Below are positions 45,766-58,722 of a stretch of 64,000 bases of DNA, one piece after another; the stretch's first letter is position 1, and the number at the start of each line of letters is the position of its first letter. Both the position numbers and the translations under genes were made by a program. The notes under the pieces were generated by a model. It made no database searches and was not told the DNA's origin. It saw nothing but the letters and a program-made list of their open reading frames with translations. The stretch lies in NCBI GenBank assembly GCA_903813345.2, contig CAIIXF020000006.1, positions 34,634,436 through 34,698,435 of the forward strand, given 5' to 3'. The DNA comes from Owenia fusiformis (taxonomy: Eukaryota; Annelida; Polychaeta; Sabellida; Oweniidae).

Positions 45766-48063
45766 ATGTCCGAATCTGGTGAATACCGCGTTGATTACAC
45801 TGAAGTCAATGGTGAGAATGGAAGTATAAAAGCGCCATCGAAATACGTAGCAACAATTTACACTCCCGGATATAAGGAAGCTGATAGTCGAGAATCTGGA
45901 AAAGAGATGGAGGAAAATGACAGTAATGATGCGGACTTTTATGCCGAAAAACGCTATCCTACCCACGTAGCTAAGGTATATCAAGATGATAGTGAAAATG
46001 GACTTGTTATATCAAACCCAATATACGTTCTCAATCAATCGCAACAGACCGATCCCTCTGATCTAGAAGATGCCCATATCTCTACAAATGGGCCTACTGT
46101 AAATGGAGTTAAATCTAAGCCCAAACGAACCAGGCGCCGTTCATCGTCCAGTGACAGAGTAGGACACACAACGTCAAAGAAGAGAAAGGAGCACTCATCC
46201 AAAACTCGGTTGGTGAGGAAGAAGGCGCTTTACACGCACAGTCCAGCACAATGGGTGTTGTTGATAGCAAGCATAATTTCTTTTGCTGTTATGGTCATTG
46301 GAACCATATTTGCATATGGATGGCGACCTTCGTTCGGTAAGTTCAGAGGACATGTATGTGATCAATAGTTTTGAAGTAGACTATAGTCTTGCTTAAAAGA
46401 CCCTGTTCTCCCCCCCCCCCTTTATCATTCTCTCTAGGGTCTTGTAACCACCAGTAAGTTGACACTGATATGAATTATTCATGCTAGATGGTTATCTCTT
46501 TGATCAGCCAATCAGATTCTTTGTGATTCTTTGTTGTCCTTAGCAGCACATGGCTATGTTAATAAACAGTAGCCTCTTTACTGCCAAGAAAATAGTTCTT
46601 CATACTTGCACTTATATTTCCATGATTTTATCTTGTTGTGTATAGAAATACTTTTCTAAACTTAAATCCTTCTCTTAACAAAGGTTTAAAAGCATAAAAT
46701 AAAAAGTATTACCAACTAAAACTCACTACAAGAAAGCATGTCTGGTGTATTGATTTATCAAATAGTTCCAACCTCATTAATAATTCATGATTTCCGGATC
46801 CGTTTAGGAAGGTGGCAGCACCTGCATAAAATCAGTGGTTACAAGACTGTATGTTGCCAGGTAAAGAGAGTGAAGGTGACGGGGGGGGGGGGGGTGGATA
46901 CAGTCTTTGAGCAAGACTAAGTAGACTAGTCCTAATGAACAATTTAGAAAGGGTTTTATTAGTCCAATGTATCCATAATTACATATCAGCCATCAATAAA
47001 TATGTACTATTTACACCTCATCATCTTGAAAATGTGAATTTTAATTGCTCTATATCGGTTGATTGCTTTCATAACAGCCGTTCCATGTTAGCTGGAACAG
47101 CTAGAGTGCCCAGCGTAGTCATGTTTTTTTCAACAAACGAAATGTCATTTATGGTTTTCAGATTTCTTAACATCTGGGACATACGATGTATTTGAGACGT
47201 ACCCTCTGGACATCAGCCCACCTGAGTGGGTGTTGATCACGTGGCTTGTTTGCTATGGCTGGCTCTTCATATGGCTGCTCTACGCATTGGTGTCCCTTTG
47301 CCGAAAGGTAGAGATGGGGTATGCCTACAACTCACCCCCTTTTACGAGTCCCATCACTTACTACACATTTAGCTTGGGCTGTTTGCTCATATTTGGTGGA
47401 GTTATACTTTGGGATATGCATGCGAACTATATACAATATTCAATCATCTTTTTTGGCTGCTCGACTATTCTGTTTTTTGTTGCAACGGCCCTTGCATTCC
47501 ATCGCCTCTATATCTGTATGCCATTTTTGTTAGAGCAGAAACGATCGGGAGATGTGTGGGCAACACGGATTCTGCAGCATAATGCGCTTGCATTCATCAC
47601 ATGGCTTACGATTATAATTCTGCTTTTAAATATTGGGCTTGTATTGGTCGAATTCGGCTCTGTTTCTCAAGAGATAACCTGCACTGTTTTACTTAGCATA
47701 TACCTTGTTCTTTTCTTTGCCTGGTTCGCTGTTGACGTGTTCCTTCTTGATGCCTACATGCGCTATTGTATCACTCCGCATATCGCTAGTATCGCTGTCT
47801 TCGTCGGTATAGTCATCAAACATTGGGACCTCACCAAACTAACTTCTCTCTATGCATTCGTATTGCTGCTTCTCATCGCAGTCTCCTTCTTTGTAAAGAT
47901 TGCTATTATCCTGTATCACTCGAATGACAAGGAAACATACACCGTGAATGAAATTAGAGCAGAAGAGAGTCCTGCTAATGCTAACGAATACGAAGTCAGT
48001 CCTGGAGGGGAGAAATCAGCGAGCATCCAACCTGATAGTAAATACATTTACGACAATGTTTAA
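45766..48063 (+). CDS. Multi-pass membrane protein with long basic N-terminus, two exons (copy 2)
   Basis: Coding exons 45766-46336 and 47162-48063, with the same donor, acceptor and split Asp codon as copy 1; 490 residues. Only two residues differ from copy 1, both in the N-terminal hydrophilic part (NGST to NGPT and DRGG to DRVG); everything from membrane segment 1 to the YIYDNV end is identical. The 825-bp intron contains a 536-bp MITE and one extra T in a T run, so the frame broken between 46935 and 47195 is intronic and harmless. Role unknown, as for copy 1; the GPCR copy at 58723-59925 is convergent. Confidence 0.85.
46384..46919. mobile_element. MITE with TAGTCTTGC ends in the intron, copy 2 only, 9-bp TSD
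   Basis: TSD AGTAGACTA at 46375-46383 and 46920-46928; copy 1 has a single AGTAGACTA at 756-764. The ends are TAGTCTTGCTTAAAAGAC and GTCTTTGAGCAAGACTA, as in the 119-bp element at 34743-34861. The extra length is a nested element at 46436-46848. Confidence 0.92.
46436..46848. mobile_element. Nested 413-bp MITE with GTCTTGTAACCAC ends
   Basis: Starts AGGGTCTTGTAACCACC and ends GTGGTTACAAGACT; the inverted match is about 14 bases. The sibling element at 34743-34861 reads across the site as TCTCTCTGTATATTGCC, giving the empty site. No clear TSD. No coding. Confidence 0.8.
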
Positions 48064-48599
48064 GCCAGTGCATGTGGTACCTGATGTAAATACATTAACG
48101 ACAATGTTTAAGCCATCGACGTCTAATAGAACATACATCTACATGCGACAATGATGGCAAATACATTTACGACAATATTTAACCCATTGCCGTCTGATAG
48201 CAAATACATTTACGACAATATTTATCCACTGCCGTCTGATAACAAATACATCTACGACAGTATTTAAGCCACCTGATAGCAAATACGTTTACGTCAATAT
48301 CTGAGTCAGTAATACCTGATTGCAAATATATTTAGGACAGTGTTTAAAAACAGTTGTAGCTATTGTAAATTCACGACAATATTTGAGCCATTGGTACCTG
48401 ATGGCAAAACAATATTTAAGCCAGTGGTACCTGATAGCAAATATATAAGCAAATGTCGTCTGATAGCAAACATTTGCGACAATATTTGAGTCAGCGGTAC
48501 CCGATGGGAAATATATTAAGGACAATGTTTAAGGCAGCGATACCTGATGACAAAAACATATACTTACGACAATTAATGACAATGTTTGAGAAGGTGGCA
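48034..48599 (+). repeat. ~42-bp minisatellite after the membrane-protein gene (copy 2)
   Basis: Same array as 1869-2434, unit for unit, with only point differences. No unit gain or loss since the copies separated. Confidence 0.85.
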
Positions 48600-48796
48600 G
48601 GCCCGTAGCCAGGGGGGGTTCGCAGGGTTCGGGCGAACCCCCCCCCCCTGGCCAAAAATTCTTTCAAAATCATGCAGTTTTTCACCATTTTGAGCACTTC
48701 TCTTGTGATTTTAGCCATATTTGGGCCAAAATTGTCAAATGTGAACCCCCCCTTGAAAACTGACCCCCCCCCCTTGGCAAATCCTGGCTACGGACC
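48600..48796. mobile_element. MITE with GGYCCGTAGCCAGG ends (copy 2)
   Basis: Counterpart of 2435-2632; it differs mainly in the lengths of the G and C runs. Confidence 0.7.
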
Positions 48797-51700
48797 TGGG
48801 TGGTATCTGGTATCTACAAATTAAAATAGGCCTACATTAGCAACATTATAGCAAGATAAGGTGATATACTTTCATAATGCTCAATACCATAAACAATATT
48901 TTATGAAACTATAGCGTGTGTGTTATTGGCAGTGTTCTGAGTAGAAATGCTCATTTTTCTCCTTATTGCAGAAAGAAAAATGGTTAAAAGTGACTCTTTG
49001 TCATCGAAAAGTGCCCATTTGATTCCATATCTATAATTTATCATATGGAGTAGTGGAAGAGGAGTATTGATTGGCTCATTTATTATAAGGATTTGTTACT
49101 GTATTTCATTGAAAAAATAATCCAAAGGATGGAAAATGTATTTATCATAATCCATTAAGCGAAAGAAAGCAGAGAAACATTTTGAAAATACTGCGTTTAC
49201 ATTAGAGATGTTATTCATTGCTGCTGAAACTCCTAGCAATTTGATGTATTAATAAATAGTACCGTGTGTACTGGGTTCACATGGTGTAGTGGTACTAATT
49301 TCCATGACAGAAAGACAAGATTTTAAGATGAAAACCCCTAAAATGGCCGAGTAAACAAGCAGAGATAGATTTTTGCCAATTTTCTTTTTACAAATTTATC
49401 TTATAAATAAAATATCTTATAATTAAAAACTTCTGTTAACAAAGCACTTGAAATTATTTAAAAAGCTGATAAATGCTCAAAAGTGAATTTCCCTCGACAA
49501 TAATGGGTGGCCATTTTCAAAAAGGCAAGCTTTTACATCAGGAGTCATAGGGTTTTTCCTAGTATGCAAGCAACGATGCTCGTATTGGTAAATAACAAAG
49601 GTAATCTTAACCTAGAATCATATCGTCAGAGATTTGTCATAATACCTGTAGACAAGACTTCATAGCTTCATAGCCGACAATAAATAAGCAGATATTTTTG
49701 GCCGATTTTTATTAAATTATTTTATAAAACTACTATTAACAATAACATGAGTTTTTACAATGCAGGAAACCAGAAATTATTTATAAAGAAAGTGAATTTT
49801 ATGGCGGGCATTTTGAAAATAGACGAGCTTTTGAACCGGGAGTCATAGGGGGCTTTCTTGTATTGTTAACACAATTATTGACGTCAGGATGCGCCATAAC
49901 ATTCTGCTGGCCTAATTTCTATTTCTTTGAATTTTTTAATTGATGGTTGTGTTTGTTTATTTTTGTTTGTAACTGTATGGTTACCATTGTTATGGTGTCA
50001 AACTATGTAGCTATGGTGGTTGTGATCTGGTCACCATCATAATTTATCGGATATTGCCGTGACGTGTGCGTGACGTTTTTCTTCAGATTTATCTCGAGTA
50101 TTACGTCATTAATATGCGCTGGATTGCAGAGGGGGAGAAACACCAGGGTTCAAAGATGACATACGCTTATAATGTAAATCTGTATTGAGATGACTTCGTT
50201 GCTGATTGGTCAAAAGTCGACAAACAAATGACGTCATCAATGGCGGTTTAAAAATTTTCGAAATACGCTTCGAATAATATTATGTTCATTTCTGGCGTAT
50301 TAACCAATATCATAATTTCTCATTTCACATCAAGATAAAGAAAGGTGTACGGAATATGCCTATATCAATTAAAACATCCCATCGAAGTGTAGTATTTGAT
50401 AACTAGCCGATGAAAATTCGAACGAACGAAGGTGGAAAGCAAGAGACGTAATTATGTATGTCATCTTTAAACTCTGGGGCTTTCCCTCCTCTTGCTGGAT
50501 TGTATGGAGACCATTTGTTTTGGGAAACAACAACCAAATACTTTCACTTTCGAAAGACCACTTTTACATTTGATTAGAAATCAAAGTGATATCCTTTTAA
50601 AACTGTTTGAATGCATTTTGTTGTTATTAAGATAACATCGTTTGATAAATGAAGAGAAGAAAACTCAAAAGAAAAATCGATGACGCTGACTTCCTTTGAC
50701 AATGATTGGGTTTGTTATCGCTAATTCTTCCCTATGTGATGTAAGGGGTGTTTCCCGTTGTTCCTTTCCGTATTAGTTTGTATCTAAGCTTGGAGGAAAT
50801 GAAAAATGCCGCTCGACTTTTTGGTGATTTTGAAGTCATGTCTGCACTTCACAGTTCAAAATCACAATTTCAAAATCGCGATGAGCGGGGAAATTTTGTC
50901 GGGAATTTCAGTCACAAAAATAGCGATTGACAACTTACACTTCCTCCGAATGTAGTTTTATCGGTGTTTCTTGTCTACTCATGTATTTTGTAGAGTTCGC
51001 GGTTGATGGAAAATAAACTTATGACCAGTTTTATATGCTTGAAATCTCCAAAATGTAGCATACCGCATTATTATGTCGTCAGGGCATACCATAGTATCTC
51101 CCATTTTCATTAGATGTGCTTCTTCTTTTGTTGATATTAAAATAAATTATCGGTTATTATGACGACGTATGCCATCCTTCTTCAAAGGAGTTCATTTAAA
51201 TATACCCTTGTATTGCTGCAAGGATGGGCGTGTATTTACACTGTTGTGACGTGTGGCAACCCAAGTACTAGCTTAATGTGAGGAATTTTCTTGTGAAGTC
51301 ACATTAACCTTTTTTTATAAAGTGTCATATCAACTGCTAACAGTTATGAATAATGTGCTTTAGTTAAGATAACGAATGGTTTAACTCGATTTAAAGTTAC
51401 ATGGTCATTTTCCTGACACATGTTTAGAAATGCGATTCCATGGAGGAAAATCAAGTTCAGCGTCTGTTTCGAGGGAATTCGTTTGGAATGAGACAGAGGC
51501 GAAATGTGTTGCCTGGTGATGATTGTAGTGTTTTCATATTTTTTTATTAAATTTTCATCTTTATAATTATGTCTATACATTGTCTATAAAGATAATTATC
51601 ACGTGTATTACAGAGCCCAATCAGAAAGTGTATATGGAAGTAAAATAATAATGTGGGGTATTATCTACCTAAAACTAGAAGTTGTGAAGGAATATACAAA

Positions 51701-51840
51701 GTGACTGCCATTGAGGGAAGTAGTGCAAAATGGGGTCCACTGACATGTCATTGGACAGTGGAGGCGAAACATTTTACACATTTTCTCGAAAATATGGCAG
51801 TCATTATATATTATACCCCACCCGGCATATGTACTCTGTA
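48797..51840. other. Intergenic of copy 2, no gene seen
   Basis: Counterpart of 2633-6275 plus 7438-7473. It holds the empty sites for the copy 1 insertions at 5053-5679 (near 51205) and 6276-7437 (near 51808). Relative to copy 1 it lacks about nine bases at 50072. Confidence 0.55.
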
Positions 51841-52439
51841 ATGCCTGGGTCACATTTGCTCCGATCCATCGGCCGGTGCCCGTTCGATTGAGTGTTTTGT
51901 TCAATATTGTATTCAATTTTGAACAAAATACTCAATCGGCCGGGCGCCGTAGTGAAAATCGGAACAAATGTGACCAAGGCATAAACAAAGACAAAATGAA
52001 AAGTCATTGATTTCAACATTTAATGCTTACAGGTTCTTATTGGCATTTCGAAAAATGTTTCAACTCATATGATCCCAGTTATGCCATGGTCACATTTGCT
52101 CCGATTTTCACTACGGCGCCCGGCCGATTGAGTATTTTGTTCAAAATTGAATACAATATTGAGCAAAACACTCAATAGGCCGGGCGCCGGCCGATGGATC
52201 GCAGCAAATGTGACCCAGGCATTAGGGGGAAAATAAAAAGTACGACTGACTGGCCACATTATTAGTACTTTTCACCTTCCCTGTTATGCCTCACTAACTG
52301 GGTCACATTTGCCCCATTTCATCGGCCGGCGCCCGGCCGATTGAGTATTCTGTTCAAAACTGAATACAATATATGAACAAGATACTCAATCGAACGGGCA
52401 CCGGCCGATGAATCGGAGCATTTAATGTGACCCAGGCAT
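51841..52439. mobile_element. Three ATGCCTNGGTCAC MITEs in a row (copy 2)
   Basis: Copies at 51841-51982, 52081-52222 and 52286-52439 correspond to those at 7474, 7714 and 7920. The third is intact here, whereas in copy 1 it is split by the 8050-9924 element. Confidence 0.85.
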
Positions 52440-54317
52440 TAGCAGGGTTTTGGAACTTCCCGGGGAAAGTCAATTAGCATCTAGAATACATATGGGGTAT
52501 ATAATAAACCAATTATTTACTGTACTCTGTTTTCAATAAGCCAGAAGTCGTTGCCAATATTCAATTAGCAACTATAACAATATAACAACTCTAGTATTCA
52601 CAATTATGTATATATTCTGATACCAACACGCCTCGTGAAACACCATCCATTATTAGTTGCAGTTTTCTGGCGCCAGAATGACGTATCATCACACTATTTA
52701 GTCAATAAAAATGGAAATAGAAATCATTGACTATTCACTGGTGATCCACTCGATTACGCTGGTTACCGAAACGGTTCGGTAACAACGTAAATAGTCCATG
52801 GTATGAAATATCTAGGACGTCTTATAAAGGAGCTGGTAGCACACTATATGCGCAGCGATATTTGACCTAATATTAACATACCTACATATGTTCGCTAATA
52901 ATTTTTATTATTACCATTTAATATACTTCCGGACTTCAGGCTGAATTATGGCTGCCATTAACAGAGGTCAAAAAATTACCAAAAAATAAAATGATTTTAA
53001 ATATATGATTAAGGTTTCTAAGCCATAAGTTTGAGGTTACTTTTCTTATCAATACCAAACAATTATGTAATCAGTGTATCGACCTTTGTATTGTTTCTCA
53101 GGTATTAATAAGATAAATACTACAAATGAATCACTTTTATATTAGAATGACAAATGCTTAAATTATGCTAGTTTTTCACAAAATGGGTCTCAATACGTTT
53201 TGAGATATGGACTCTTATTCCGCGGTGAACATTATCAATAAAGGAGGGCCTATTGGCCTTCCTTGACTAATTGGGACTACGGCTAAAATTCTAAAAAATT
53301 TCGTAGTTAGGTATAGCTCAGTTGTTTATAAAACTACCAATAAGACTTGGTCGAATTCATGAATAATTGAAAAATTCGTTATCATTATCTTCCTAAAATT
53401 TGATGATATCCTGCGGTAAGGTCAAAGAAAAAACAGCCATCAGAAAACTTGATGATATCCAGCAGTTACGTCGAGGAAGAATTGTAAGGCGTTCGATTGC
53501 ATATGACTCTAATTGATTATTAGACATGCCCTTGGAATATATGAACATTCCAATACCTCTGTAACATTTAATTAGATATAAATCTTACCTATTTGTTATT
53601 GTAATTATGTTTTATAAAACATGAACAATAATTTGTGGTTTGACCCCTTGCAATTATATGGAAATATTCTGGTAATAAAATGTTTTAAATGGTAAGAAAA
53701 CTAACATGTTCCCAATCATAAATTACCTAAATATTCCGCACAATTTTGTTGAATCTGCTTGCTTGGTTCATATTTGAAAAATCAAACAAAATCTGAAAAG
53801 CACACTTGCATAATTGCACTAATTAAACACCTACATCTACAGTAAAATTATAGTATATTTGCACATTATGATAATCTATGTTTTGTTCGTATGCTTAGAA
53901 TAACGGTCTGTGTCTTATAAAACGTATAAAAGTTCGTATCAAAATATTTACGTTTTTTGACCCCTTATGATGAAAGACATTTTTCGACCCGAAAGCCGGA
54001 AGTTTTTTCAGCAAATTGTATTTTAAAAGAATCAAGACATATGCAGCTCCATAAATATTGCTTCAAATGTCGCTGCGCTATAGTGTGCTACGGATCCTTC
54101 ATATTCGGAAGTCATACCATGGACTATTTCATCGACATCGCACTGCATTAAGTGATACCAGCGTTCGCTTCTCCTGGACGTTGACATTCCTGCTATCGTT
54201 GGTGCACCGAAACCATGGCAACTGCAGAAGGACGCATCCTTGATTTATTGATGCTAGTTAGTTGACCATTTGTATTGATTATACAGTAGTCAGCCATCTG
54301 ATTATTGCATACACTTT
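52440..54317. other. Intergenic of copy 2, no gene seen
   Basis: Counterpart of 9962-10330 and 11679-13215. The site matching the copy 1 insertion 10331-11678 is near 52779-52790, with a few dozen flanking bases also absent. Confidence 0.5.
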
Positions 54318-54622
54318 CAAGGAGGATTGGCTCCCAGAGTGCACCACCGATATTCTGTCCCATATATGGGTATGTCGTAATACAAAATTCGAATTCAAAC
54401 AGCCGCCATTTTGTTCACTTCAACATTTAAATCGTGAATTTTGGTCTTATTTCCAAACGAAAAATTCCAAAACTCACAAGAAACGATCGAGATATTGGTT
54501 CGAATCTTTTGAACTGTTTATTTTGAATTTATAGTCGGTTTTAATTTCAGAAAATAACGACATTTCGACGTTTTCATTGTTGGAAAATATCGAGTTTCGA
54601 TCCTGGGAGCCAATCCTCCTTG
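54318..54622. mobile_element. 305-bp MITE with perfect 20-bp inverted ends, copy 2 only
   Basis: The ends CAAGGAGGATTGGCTCCCAG and its exact complement are flanked by the 9-bp TSD ATACACTTT (54309-54317 and 54623-54631). Copy 1 has one ATACACTTT near 13222. A 90-codon frame (54262-54534) runs through it but also through flank, so it is incidental. A diverged relative is near 30805-30930. Confidence 0.93.
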
Positions 54623-56994
54623 ATACACTTTGTAATGTATTTGTAATTTAGATGCATATTCCAAATGATCAACATTGAAAGCATGTTATGTCAAAACTGT
54701 TCCTATGTCTGTTTTACTTAAAAGTGTGCATATGATCTAGAAAATGCATTTTTTATGTTTATGCGAAACCAGATTTGATTTTTGAAGATATATCAACTAA
54801 ACATAATACTCAAACGTTGGATTGTATGACTGTATATGTTGAACAAATCAGATAAGATCAACGTACAGAATGCTGAGATAGGAAACGCGGATATGGCTAA
54901 TGATGTGTGATTTGGTGACGAGGAGGATGCGTTTTCGGAATAGTGAAGAGGTATAGGTTAATTAAGTTGGTTATAAAATTGTTGTCCTTCGATGTTTTTC
55001 TCAAGGTCAAAGAAAGGTCAAAAAGTTCTTTTTTCAATTTCCTTCTAATTGACCAATTTTTTTCAAAATTATCTACAAGCTCTCAAAAATCTGACAATAG
55101 ATTTGAACTTCTATGACATTCTCAAGGTAAAAAGGAGTTCACCTTCAATGACCCTTCTCAAGGTCAAAAAAGGTATTTTTCAACTTGCTTCAACTTGACC
55201 AATTATTTTCCAAAATCATCTACAAGTTCTAAGAAGTTCAAATCTGACTTTAGATTTGAGATTAACCTTCTAATCTCAGGGTCAAAAATCTTCAATTGAT
55301 CAATGTTTCTTTCAAAATGATCTGCAGAGTTTTCATAACTTCAAATCTGACTAAGATTGAACTAATAATATTGTGAGCAACTAGGTGGTGACATTTTGTC
55401 ATGTTAATGCCTTACGTTAATATATTTGAGTTTTGACTTTATTACTTCGGGTATCCCCGAACGTTTTATTTGCAACAGTAGGCTATCGTCTGGTGATGTG
55501 GGGAAATTAGCAGTTTCGTTAGTGTTGACACAAAATTCGCCTTAAAATCATTAGCCTTGGTTGCATTCTATAAATACACTGTTATATAAATAAAGTATAA
55601 TAGAGAAATTTCGCAACTCACTTATAGCATGTTTATTAGTATAAAGTCCAGAATAAAGTATTACTTATGAAGCATTTGATTACGTCATCATTTATTGCGC
55701 AGCTCTACGTCCATAAGTGTCATATTCTTATATATACGTATAGACGAACATTTTTGTTGATTACAATTAGTAACTTTTTATGTACGCACAATCATTGCTG
55801 TTGACGGACGTCAGGCTATGGCAGACGCTGTCAATTTACAACGTACCTAACACGTTCCTAATGAAAAAAACTATACCTTTCATGTACAGTGTGTAATAAA
55901 ACCCAATATACACCAATGGGGCGGAATCCCATTTGCCCCATCGACTCCGACCTTGCCCCATAGAATCCCAACTTGCCCACATGTTCATTCTCGCTGAGGA
56001 TTCATAGGACTTTGACCCATCTTGCCCCATTGAGTCCTCAAGGGACTCGATTGGGCAAAGTCCGACGGAGTTCCGGGAGTTCCACGGAGTCCATGGGGCA
56101 AAATATCAACAAGTCCCACGAGGTCCCACGCATTAGTATGTGTAATGTGTATGGAGGTCCAATCATGCCCCTTTGATGTATGTTGGTCTTAAATTATTCT
56201 TCATCAATCAGTTATCAAAACAAAATATATTGTTGTTAATATATACGCTGTTAACGTTACTTTCACTCCGGAGCGTTTCATTCACTTATAAACGCCGTGG
56301 ACCTAAATAATATGGCGGTGAATGAAAATTTAACGATGACCGTAAGTATTAATATCTTTTTCAATCGATCAGGACGAACACGAATACAAACGTTTAAAAA
56401 TCAGCACTGTTTCAACTTCCAAGACATTTTTTCCAGTCCTCGTGAACATAGTTGCAGTTCATAATAAGTTAATATTTGACCCCTCCTTGCATTGGTTGAC
56501 TATACATATTCATCCCTTAATCCTAATGATGCAGTGACTAGTGCCACGATTACTGCAAATAAGAGCACTTAACACTGTAAAAGCGTTTGCCAGATTGTAA
56601 AAGGAATAATGAATATAAATAGCCTATAAATGCACATACGTTTCAATTGATAAATGTACATTAAATCATATTTATAAGACATCTATTTTCATTAAAACAC
56701 AACTAAGCCTTAATTACATTAAATCTATTTAACTATACCCTCTTTTTAACAATTTGAGGTGAATCCTGACGTAAAATCTTTCACTTAGAAGCTGGAGTAA
56801 TGATTATTAATAGCCTTTCACTCTGGCTGTAGTTGATGCCATACCATAATAGCCTACTGATGTAGTCTTGATCAAGATGGATAGATGGACATTAATAGTA
56901 AAATTAGATAGCATTAGATAGAATATTGAAGCCAATTTTCCTTCGATTCGGATAACGAAAAATCTGATTCTCTTAAATCGCAAAATCTTGTTAA
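54623..56994. other. Intergenic of copy 2, no gene seen
   Basis: Counterpart of 13216-15600, including the CTCAAGGTCAAA block (about 54990-55410) and the TTGCCCCAT block (about 55915-56110). Both show small indels relative to copy 1. Confidence 0.5.
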
Positions 56995-57698
56995 AGGCCC
57001 CATATAAAGTTTAAACCACTTTAAAAGCAACTTTTAGAGGTCACTCATATCTTCTAATTAGCCACAATTTATACCAATGCATAGCATTCATCCTCCCATG
57101 TTTTTATTAAGAAAATCGGTTTATAAATAAGCGAGAAATGAACTTATCAGTGCATGAAAATGGTTCTGAGAAAAATGCATTTCAAAATTTTAGTTCTCAT
57201 AGAAACCAATGGTACAATGATATCTAAAACATAATTTATTCTTCCTTTTAACCTGGTTAGACAATCAACATTGGTTTTTTATGAAAGTCTAGCATATTTA
57301 GAAAAGACTGACATCGAAAAAAAAATTCAATTTTTTCAAAAGGTTTTTGCTACCTTAGTGGCATCACTAATGTTTCAAAATATTTTTGATATGCTAAAAC
57401 ATTGAAGTGGCCCATTAAATATGGCATTTTATTATTGAAATGGTTTGTCCTTTGTTCAATATTTGCATTGGTGTTAAAAAGATAATATTTTTTGAAATGC
57501 ATTAAGAAATATTTGATGATTAAGAAATTTCAACTTTTTTTGAAAAATGGCGGGAAATTTGAATATTTGAGAAATGAAATGCTCACAACTTTTTTTTCAA
57601 AAAATTCTTTTTTTCAAAAATCTCTAAAATCACTTTTTAAGTCCTGACAAATAGTAAATGAATGATAAAAAATATTTTCAAACTTTAGACGGGGACTT
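56995..57698. mobile_element. ~0.7 kb element with AGGCCCC/GGGGACTT ends, copy 2 only
   Basis: The left end AAGGCCCCATATAAAG and the right end (complement AAGTCCCCGTCTAAAG) are imperfect inverted repeats. Copy 1 reads CTTGTTAATGCATGC across the site. A 2-3 bp TSD (TAA against CAA) is possible and would fit a Harbinger-type element. The interior is very AT-rich and non-coding. Confidence 0.75.
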
Positions 57699-58722
57699 CA
57701 ATGCATGCTCCAATGGGGAAGTCAACGACAATACGTTTTCCTAATGGAGGTAGACTCCCGGAGTCCTGTTTTTGCTAATATCCATTGATGATATCAACAA
57801 GTGACATCTATCGAATAAGATAACAGTTGATCTTCAATTTATTTTTGTCGGTACCAGTGAAAGATTCTTGCTGCAAACTGCGTTCAAGAAATCGGTAAGA
57901 TAATCCGTTTCTCCTGTCCCTGGGATCCTGTTACACATTGTCAATAGTATTGTTCTAATATTGTAACCAAATAAAAACTCTTATTGGGGTTGAACTCTAA
58001 GCCATAATACTTTTCAGATATAATGTTTATCGGATATTTCAAAATCGGTCCAGAGTTCACATTCTGCCTTTGGAGTCTCGTTCGAATAGGTTGAACTTGG
58101 TATGTACTTGCGAAGTATTCCCAGTTCAAAATCACAGGATATTATTATTATCATCAAATGAACCTGTTGCATATTTTGTCAATGACGATATAGTTGAAAT
58201 TTCGTTTTTTTAGCAAGAATACCAAATTCGATAGCGCTTTATCTTAGTCATATCAATTTGAATTAATGGCTAGTCATAATGGCTAATTGAACAAAAGCAC
58301 ACGCAGCCTTTTTAATTGGCGTCTAAATACGTTGAACATTCTAGTCTAATGTGGAACAATGGGGTTATTGTTCTGTGAGTAATTTCAATCTCCTTCGTAT
58401 ACACTCAGGGCTTGGTGCTCTTCGAGAAATGATCATTTAGCTGCACTTTCGTTTCGTACAGGGAAACAATAATCTCACTCGAAGGCCCTTCTATTTATTA
58501 TTTCAAATCATCAATCATCGTTGTCTCAACGCTAAGCAGTATGAGGACGAAGATATCTCTCCAAACCTTTGTGATGGTATGTTGACGAGATGACTCGTTA
58601 AAATACATTATATTTTTAAAATATGGTCCAGATCGCTGAAACTAATGATAAGGCGGCCTAGGAAGCGGACTAGCATTCCCGTATGTCCCAACGTATGGCC
58701 AACAGCTATGTCCTATGTCAGC
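57699..58722. other. Intergenic of copy 2, 3' side of GPCR
   Basis: Counterpart of 15601-15859 and 16871-17596, with the empty TA site for the mariner element near 57959. An extra stretch of about 35 bases near 58577-58612 is absent from copy 1. Confidence 0.5.

Noticed and set aside
46935-47195. Open frame that looks like a frameshifted version of the membrane protein
   Set aside because: It lies in the intron apart from its end; the extra T is intronic and the spliced frame is intact.
54262-54534. 90-codon frame resembling the frame at 30684-30947
   Set aside because: The resemblance comes from a shared MITE interior, and the frame crosses the element boundary.
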